From the NCBI GenBank assembly GCA_024508935.1, contig JANINW010000019.1:213926-277925 (forward strand): a stretch of 64,000 bases of DNA. The letters are read 5' to 3'. Of the stretch, positions 59,320-64,000 are shown in pieces (position 1 is the stretch's first letter; every line of letters begins with the position of its first letter). The translations under genes and the position numbers were made by a program. The notes below the pieces were generated by a model. The model was given only the letters and a program-made list of their open reading frames with translations. It had not been told where the DNA came from and made no database searches. Source of the DNA: Flavipsychrobacter sp. (GTDB taxonomy: Bacteria > Bacteroidota > Bacteroidia > Chitinophagales > Chitinophagaceae).

Positions 59320-59604
59320 TTATGCCTGCTGTTGTTCGGCAGGTTTTTTCATAATGGCATATACCTCTATGGCAAAGCCTATCAGTATCAATATAGGCGC
59401 TACCGTAATGCGGCGGGCGCTGTATATCTCTTCGTAGTTGAATTTATGCGGGTCGGGGCTCTTGCCGCCGCTCATCAGTAAAAAGCCTATCAGTATCAGT
59501 ACCACACCGCCTATCATCCACATATAGTTGTTCTTGTCAAACAGGAAGGTTTGGTTGCCTTTGGGCTGGTTATTCTTTACCGTTGTGGTTTTTGTAGTTG
59601 CCAT
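59320..59604 (-). CDS. DUF3098 membrane protein
   Basis: A 94-aa protein with two membrane helices (about 30-45 and 70-85) and the DUF3098 signature: FDKNNYMWMIGGVVLILIGFLLMSGGKSPDPHKFNYEEIYSARRITVAPILILIGF. The family is confined to Bacteroidota and has no known function. It is encoded 22 nt after ftsX in the same orientation, as is frequent in this phylum, which suggests a role in cell division or envelope control. Confidence 0.92.
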   Translation of the reverse strand: MATTKTTTVKNNQPKGNQTFLFDKNNYMWMIGGVVLILIGFLLMSGGKSPDPHKFNYEEIYSARRITVAPILILIGFAIEVYAIMKKPAEQQQA

Positions 59605-59626
59605 AGTGCAATATCAATAAAAATTT

Positions 59627-60484
59627 TTAATAAAGGTCGTCAACGTGCATTTTCAGGTATTTCACTACCGAGCGGTGGGTGCTCAGCACCGATATCAGTA
59701 TACCTACTACTATCATGCTCAGCATCAGTACGGCCAGCAATACGGGTTCGTGCAGCACTTTCAGCGATGGCAGCTGTGCCTCGGCAAAAGATATCACTAT
59801 CCATAGCCCAACTACCGATATCAGCCCGCTGATAAGCCCGTTCCACAGCGCGCGTTGGTCGAAAGGACGGGAGATGAACCAGCGCGTAGCGCCTACCATC
59901 TGCATGGTCTTTACCAGGAAACGGTTGCTGAACATAGCCAGGCGTACGGTATTGTCTATGAGTATGATCACTACTATAAACAGTACCAGCGATATAGCGC
60001 CGAGTATGATGCCTATTTTTCGAAAATTGCTGTTCATTTTTTCTACCACGGTAGTAGGGTAGGTAACATCGCGCACGATATTACTTTGCATGGCGAAAGT
60101 TTTAATTTTCTCCAGGCTGTCTTTATTTACATAGTCCGAATGCAGCTTCAGCACAATGCTGGAGTACAGGGGGTTAAAGTCGAGCAGCTCGGTAAAATCT
60201 TCGCCGCCATCCTGGAAAAAGCGCTTGGCTGCCTCGTCTTTGGTGATGATCTCGCTATGCTTTACAAAAGGCTGGTTGTCCAGTACAGACTTCATCTTTT
60301 GTATCATCTCATCACGCGTATTATCGTGCAGTATCACTTCTACCTCTATATCCTCCTTAAACGAACGGCTCAGGCCACGGCCATTGATCACCAGCCAGCC
60401 CAGTGTTCCCAGCAGGAACAGTACCAGCGATATACCAATGATGGCATAGACGTAAGAAGGTTTTGCTTTTTTCCCGGTCGACAT
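59627..60484 (-). CDS. ftsX: Cell division protein FtsX
   Basis: A 285-aa membrane protein of the FtsX family: N-terminal helix (about 14-33), an extracytoplasmic domain (VILHDNTRDEMIQKMKSVLDNQPFVKHSEIITKDEAAKRFFQD), and three C-terminal helices ending with the conserved HRSVVKYLKMHVDDLY. With the ATPase FtsE, not in this window, it controls peptidoglycan hydrolases at division. Its neighbour on the other side is a LytM-domain peptidase. Confidence 0.95.
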   Translation of the reverse strand: MSTGKKAKPSYVYAIIGISLVLFLLGTLGWLVINGRGLSRSFKEDIEVEVILHDNTRDEMIQKMKSVLDNQPFVKHSEIITKDEAAKRFFQDGGEDFTELLDFNPLYSSIVLKLHSDYVNKDSLEKIKTFAMQSNIVRDVTYPTTVVEKMNSNFRKIGIILGAISLVLFIVVIILIDNTVRLAMFSNRFLVKTMQMVGATRWFISRPFDQRALWNGLISGLISVVGLWIVISFAEAQLPSLKVLHEPVLLAVLMLSMIVVGILISVLSTHRSVVKYLKMHVDDLY

Positions 60485-60787
60485 TAAATTTCTTTACTTA
60501 ACGCTCAAAAATATAAAAAACAAGCAGAATTGCAGGCCGCTATCTGCAAACACCGAAAGATTTTAACATAAGTCCTTAGGTTTTAGGCGTTAGGCATTAG
60601 TCTGCGTGGCAGCGTTCGCCGCTATAGCATATATTATACACCTCTGCAATAAATAGGTTCAAGTTTAAAATCACTAACGACTAATGCCTAACGACTAACG
60701 CCTGAACACAATACAAGCATAGTTTTTTAGTTATTATGTTTCACGACCAAACACATTGTTTTACTTTAGTCCCAGTTTAATAACCAC
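60485..60787. repeat. Intergenic region with GTTAGGC inverted/direct repeats
   Basis: A 303-bp gap between the divergent ftsX and arginase-family genes. An imperfect inverted repeat is formed by AGGCGTTAGGCATTAGTC (60585-60602) and GACTAATGCCTAACG plus ACTAACGCCT (60679-60703), with the unit CTAACGACTAA duplicated in the right arm. I see no coding signal. TACTTTAG at about 60768-60775 may be a weak -7 box for the arginase-family gene. Confidence 0.6.
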
Positions 60788-61921
60788 ATGCAAGACTTAA
60801 AACACTTTTTCGCGGAAACACATTTTATTGAGACCCGGCAGCCGTATGAATACCAGCCGCTGCAATGGGGTGCTAATATACAATGTGCCACACAAGAGCA
60901 TTTCGACTGGGAGGATGCAGATATAATAATTGTAGGCTGCGGTGAATGGCGCGGAGATACACCGGGTGCCGCCTATAGTAGCGGGCCAGATGCTATACGT
61001 GAAGAGCTGTATAAATTATACTCCTGGCACCCGTCCATAAAAATAGCCGATGCGGGCAATATACTGCAGGGCGCATCGCTGGATGATACGCGCGCTGCAC
61101 TGCGCACCGTACTGCACGAGTTGCGCCTGGCGGGCAAAACAGTGATAGTGCTTGGCGGCTCGCACGATCTTACTTTTCAGCAATACGAGGCTTTTAAGAA
61201 AGCAGACCAGATGATCGTAGCATCGGTAGCAGATATGCTGGTAGACCTGGACGAGAGTGAAGGGGTGACTGCTAACAGCTTCCTGATGGAAATGCTGACG
61301 GGCAAGCCAAATTATATCAGCCATTATAACCATATCGGTTTTCAAAGCTATTATGCCCACCCGCGTATGCTGGAAACGCTGGACAAGCTGCGTTTCGACT
61401 TCTTCCGCCTGGGGCGCGTGCGCGAGCATATAGAAGATATGGAGCCGGTACTGCGTACCAGCGACCTGTTCAGCTTCGATCTTTCGGCCATACGCTACAG
61501 CGATGCGCCGGTTAATATCAATGGCTCGCCCAACGGTTTTACCGGCGATGAAGCCTGTGTGCTCACACGCTATGCCGGTATGAGCGATAAGCTATCTTCC
61601 TTCGGCATATATAGCTATGATGCAGCCAACGATGTACACCGCATGACAGCCAAACTCATATCGCAAATGATATGGTATTTTATAGACGGCTACCTGATAC
61701 GCAAAACAGAAGCGCAGATACATGAGCACGATGAATTCATCACATTCCACGTAAGCTTTACCGATAATGATACCGTTTTCCTGAAGAGCAAGCGCACCAA
61801 CCGCTGGTGGATGAAACTGCCCAACCAGTCTTATGTGCCTTGCTCCTACAACGATTACCTGGCCGCCAGCAACGATGAGATACCCGAACGCTGGCTGCGC
61901 GAACAGGAGCGTCTTATCTGA
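60788..61921 (+). CDS. Arginase/formimidoylglutamase-fold protein with altered metal site
   Basis: A 377-aa ureohydrolase-fold protein. The expected strand order is present (ADIIIVGCGEWRGDTPGAAYSSGPDAIREELYKLY; VIVLGGSHDLTFQQYEAF; LFSFDLSAIRYSDAPVNINGSPNGFTGDEACVLTRYAG), but the Mn ligands are changed. GGDHS is GGSHD (123-127), DAHxD is replaced by SVADMLVDLDES (146-157), and SxDxDxxDP reads SFDLSAIRYSDAP (229-241). It could use fewer metals, another substrate, or have lost catalysis; annotations as formimidoylglutamase in this phylum should be treated with care. Monocistronic, followed by a terminator. Confidence 0.85.
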   Translation: MQDLKHFFAETHFIETRQPYEYQPLQWGANIQCATQEHFDWEDADIIIVGCGEWRGDTPGAAYSSGPDAIREELYKLYSWHPSIKIADAGNILQGASLDDTRAALRTVLHELRLAGKTVIVLGGSHDLTFQQYEAFKKADQMIVASVADMLVDLDESEGVTANSFLMEMLTGKPNYISHYNHIGFQSYYAHPRMLETLDKLRFDFFRLGRVREHIEDMEPVLRTSDLFSFDLSAIRYSDAPVNINGSPNGFTGDEACVLTRYAGMSDKLSSFGIYSYDAANDVHRMTAKLISQMIWYFIDGYLIRKTEAQIHEHDEFITFHVSFTDNDTVFLKSKRTNRWWMKLPNQSYVPCSYNDYLAASNDEIPERWLREQERLI

Positions 61922-61932
61922 CATAAATCACG

Positions 61933-61940
61933 TATTTTTG
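61933..61940 (+). promoter_or_regulatory. -7 box of hflX
   Basis: TATTTTTG followed by CA, 42 nt before the hflX start. The predicted transcription start at about 61947 lies directly at the foot of a terminator-like hairpin. Confidence 0.55.
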
Positions 61941-61948
61941 CATACCAG

Positions 61949-61976
61949 CCATCTCGTACAAAGAGATGGTTTTTTT
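61949..61976 (+). terminator. Terminator-like hairpin in front of hflX
   Basis: Stem CCATCTC / GAGATGG with a 7-nt loop and seven T. It ends 7 nt before the hflX start. It can terminate the arginase-family gene, but also lies downstream of the hflX promoter. Confidence 0.75.
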
Positions 61977-61982
61977 ATCTGA

Positions 61983-63170
61983 ATGATCGAGAACAAGAAT
62001 ATAATTGAAAACGAGGAGCGGGCCGTGTTGGTAGGCGTGGTGCATAAGAACCAGACCGAGCCACAAACCATGGAATACCTTTCAGAGCTGGCTTTCCTGG
62101 CAGAGACTGCCGGTGCCGAAACAAAAAAGATATTTATACAAAAGCTGCAAAACCCCGATAGCAAAACATTTGTGGGTAAAGGCAAGCTGGAAGAGATACG
62201 CGATTATGTGCAGGCCAAAGGTATTACCATAGCCATATTCGATGATGAGCTGACAGGTTCGCAGATAGGCAATATATCGGATGTAATAGGTATTAAGACC
62301 CTCGACCGCAGCGACCTTATCCTCGACATATTTGCCCGCCGTGCTAAAACAGCACAAGCCAAGGTGCAGGTAGAGCTGGCACAATACCAGTACATATTGC
62401 CGCGCCTGCGCGGTATGTGGAAACACCTGGAACGCCAGGGTGGTGGGATTGGTTCGCGCGGACCGGGTGAAACGGAAATAGAAACGGATCGCCGTATTGT
62501 AAAAGACAAAATAGCCCTGCTGCGCAAGCGCCTGGCAGAAATAGACAAGCAGGCGCAGACACAGCGCAAAGAACGCGGCACCTATATACGCGTAGCACTG
62601 GTAGGTTATACCAACGTAGGTAAAAGTACGCTGATGACCCTGCTCAGCAAATCAGATGTATTTGCAGAGAATAAACTGTTTGCTACACTGGATACTACAA
62701 CGCGCAAAGTGGTATACGAGCAAACGCCTTTCCTGTTGAGTGACACGGTAGGGTTCATACGCAAACTGCCGCACCACCTGGTAGAGAGCTTTAAGAGCAC
62801 GCTGGATGAAGTGCGCGAGGCAGACTGCCTGCTGCACGTGGTAGATATATCGCACGCTACTTATGAGGACCAGATGGGCGTAGTGAACAAGACATTACAG
62901 GATATTAAAGCATTTGATAAGCCTGTGCTGACCATCTTCAACAAGATGGACCTGTACGAAGAGCGCACCTTCGACCCATGGCTGGACCCTGAAGTAAAAG
63001 AAGACCTGCTGAAACAACTCAAAGAACGCTGGGCACGCGAAACGAATGGTGCCTGCGTATTTATATCAGCCACAGAGCGCCGCAATATCGACGAACTGCG
63101 CCAGACCATACTCGATAAAGTAAAAGAATTATACGAAGAACGCTATCCTTACCTCACGCAGTTTTATTAA
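61983..63170 (+). CDS. hflX: GTPase HflX
   Basis: A 395-aa ribosome-associated GTPase that splits stalled or hibernating ribosomes. N-terminal HflX domain (ERAVLVGVVHKNQTEPQTMEYLSELAFLAETAGAETKKIFIQKLQNPDSKTFVGKGKLEEI; the linker RQGGGIGSRGPGETEIETDRR), then the G domain: G1 GYTNVGKST (about 208-216), G3 DTVGFI, G4 NKMD and the closing ISATERRNID. Complete and of normal length. It may be regulated by the 5' hairpin described separately. Confidence 0.96.
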   Translation: MIENKNIIENEERAVLVGVVHKNQTEPQTMEYLSELAFLAETAGAETKKIFIQKLQNPDSKTFVGKGKLEEIRDYVQAKGITIAIFDDELTGSQIGNISDVIGIKTLDRSDLILDIFARRAKTAQAKVQVELAQYQYILPRLRGMWKHLERQGGGIGSRGPGETEIETDRRIVKDKIALLRKRLAEIDKQAQTQRKERGTYIRVALVGYTNVGKSTLMTLLSKSDVFAENKLFATLDTTTRKVVYEQTPFLLSDTVGFIRKLPHHLVESFKSTLDEVREADCLLHVVDISHATYEDQMGVVNKTLQDIKAFDKPVLTIFNKMDLYEERTFDPWLDPEVKEDLLKQLKERWARETNGACVFISATERRNIDELRQTILDKVKELYEERYPYLTQFY

Positions 63171-63199
63171 TAAGTCGTTAGGTATTAAACAACACAAAA

Positions 63200-63220
63200 A
63201 AGCGCAGCTTTGCTGCGCTT
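63200..63220 (-). terminator. Terminator between hflX and T9SS protein
   Basis: Perfect 9-bp stem AAGCGCAGC / GCTGCGCTT with a TTT loop; A tracts on both sides give a T run on the minus strand. It terminates the convergent minus-strand gene. Confidence 0.85.
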
Positions 63221-63236
63221 AAAAAAAATGTCTCGC

Positions 63237-63272
63237 GGACTTATGACTTGCGACTAGCGACTTATGACTAAG
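63237..63272. repeat. GACTTATGAC/GCGACT repeat block
   Basis: Two copies of GGACTTATGAC-type units and interspersed GCGACT within 36 bp. It overlaps the last codons of the T9SS gene (63254 onwards). It resembles the GTTAGGC repeats at 60585-60703, and a GTCGTTAGGTATTAA copy at 63173-63187. Confidence 0.5.
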
Positions 63273-64000
63273 CGCAGCGTAGCTACTGCATCACCATCAT
63301 GCAGCTTCAGCAGGTAGATGCCGGCGGCAAGGTTATTGGTGCTGATGGTTTCGTGCAGTATGCCTTTGGTTGTACTTGCTTTTTGCTGATGCATGGTTTG
63401 TCCTACAGCGTTGGTTATTTCTATCGTTACTTCTTTATTGGCGATGCCTTTGGCATCTATGGTAAAGCGACCATCGTTAGGATTGGGATATAGTTGTATC
63501 GTTGTATGCTTGTTAATATCTTCTACGCCTGTCAGTATATTCACTGCCATGCAGGCCGTGTCTGATTTTGGCACCGCGCATATATCGCTGCTGGTGAAGA
63601 TCACGCAGATGGTATCGTGCTGGCTGAGGTATAATCCCTGTGTGCTCCAGGTATCGCCGGTAGCGCCCTGTATCAACTGGTGCCCGCTGCGCAGCCACTG
63701 GTATGTGGGATTGCTGCCGCCACCGGTACCTGTGGCATGGAAGGTAAGCAGGTTGAAAGGGTTTTGTGCACCTGCAGGCCCGCTGATGCTTACGGATGGC
63801 GTAGTTACCGGCAATACCGTTATGGTGATGCTGTTGCTGCTGATAATACCTGTGCAGCTGGTACCGGTGCCCGGTGTCATCTGGCAATAGTACACATCGC
63901 CGTTATTGGGTGTAGTGCTGTAGCTGGTATTGGTAGCACCGCCTATGGGATTGCTATTCTTATACCATTGGAAACTGGGCCCTGTGCCTGCACTGATAGG
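63254..64000 (-). CDS. C-terminal part of a secreted Ig-like protein with T9SS domain (runs off window)
   Basis: The frame is open from the window end, so these are the last 248 codons of a longer protein. Ig-like segments are visible (FQWYKNSNPIGGAT...YYCQMTPG; TYQWLRSGHQLIQGA), and the T9SS sorting domain is LYPNPNDGRFTI ... MHQQKAST ... LAAGIYLLKLHDGDAVATLRLVI. The ending RLVISR-stop is encoded by the GACTTATGAC repeat block, which may have modified the original end. Probably a cell-surface adhesin or enzyme; the catalytic part, if any, lies outside. Confidence 0.85.
   Translation of the reverse strand, partial: PISAGTGPSFQWYKNSNPIGGATNTSYSTTPNNGDVYYCQMTPGTGTSCTGIISSNSITITVLPVTTPSVSISGPAGAQNPFNLLTFHATGTGGGSNPTYQWLRSGHQLIQGATGDTWSTQGLYLSQHDTICVIFTSSDICAVPKSDTACMAVNILTGVEDINKHTTIQLYPNPNDGRFTIDAKGIANKEVTIEITNAVGQTMHQQKASTTKGILHETISTNNLAAGIYLLKLHDGDAVATLRLVISR

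Overview
The window reads as chromosome from a Bacteroidota bacterium, most likely of the Chitinophagales. Evidence for this: promoters of the TAnnTTTG type with few Shine-Dalgarno sequences; five surface proteins, most ending in the 'PNP...G' type IX secretion (T9SS) sorting domain; gliding genes gldF/gldG; a DUF3276 protein, DUF3098 and DUF4340; an ECF sigma factor paired with a beta-barrel anti-sigma-like protein; and a futalosine-pathway menaquinone gene. The family-level assignment is inference. Almost everything is chromosomal housekeeping or accessory genes. I see no insertion sequence, phage, plasmid or CRISPR array.

Region 1 (about 0-12.5 kb) is a nitrogen-oxide island. A minus-strand operon runs cytochrome c, nosZ (clade II N2O reductase), a NosL fused to a membrane domain, nosD, nosF, nosY and a group III truncated haemoglobin. 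It is flanked by ric/scdA (Fe-S repair after NO damage) and a fasciclin lipoprotein. Divergent from it are a Crp/Fnr regulator, a heme-copper-oxidase-like membrane protein, a NorC-like cytochrome c and a NorB-like subunit that has lost several canonical NO-reductase ligands. No nitrite reductase gene is visible, so the set fits NO detoxification and N2O respiration rather than full denitrification. I regard the unusual NOR-like module as the best candidate here for an under-described system.

Region 2 (12.5-33.6 kb) holds small stress and metabolic genes: DUF488, a TlpA-like protein, DinB proteins, tRNA-Pro, a RluA-type pseudouridine synthase, a Crp/Fnr gene with a neat downstream operator, a serine hydrolase, an ArsR-SRPBCC-hydrolase operon with a clear operator, Dps, folE, a QueD/PTPS protein, mqnB, DUF3276, dxr and rseP. 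Region 3 (27.7-40.4 kb, overlapping) carries large T9SS surface proteins and two EGF-like lipoproteins.

Region 4 (40.5-46.1 kb) keeps the ancient order tRNA-Thr, tRNA-Tyr, tRNA-Gly, tRNA-Thr, tuf, tRNA-Trp, secE, nusG. It is interrupted by three unrelated genes and ends without rplK. Region 5 (46.3-57.5 kb) has an ECF sigma factor with a 950-residue protein that appears to combine a cytoplasmic anti-sigma-like segment, one inner-membrane helix, a roughly 620-residue low-complexity linker and an outer-membrane barrel domain. It also has a DUF47 protein and the gldF-gldG-DUF4340-TPR operon. Region 6 (57.7-64 kb) has an M23 peptidase, ftsX, a degenerate arginase-family protein, hflX and the end of another T9SS protein, plus an unusual family of GTTAGGC/GACTTATGAC intergenic repeats.
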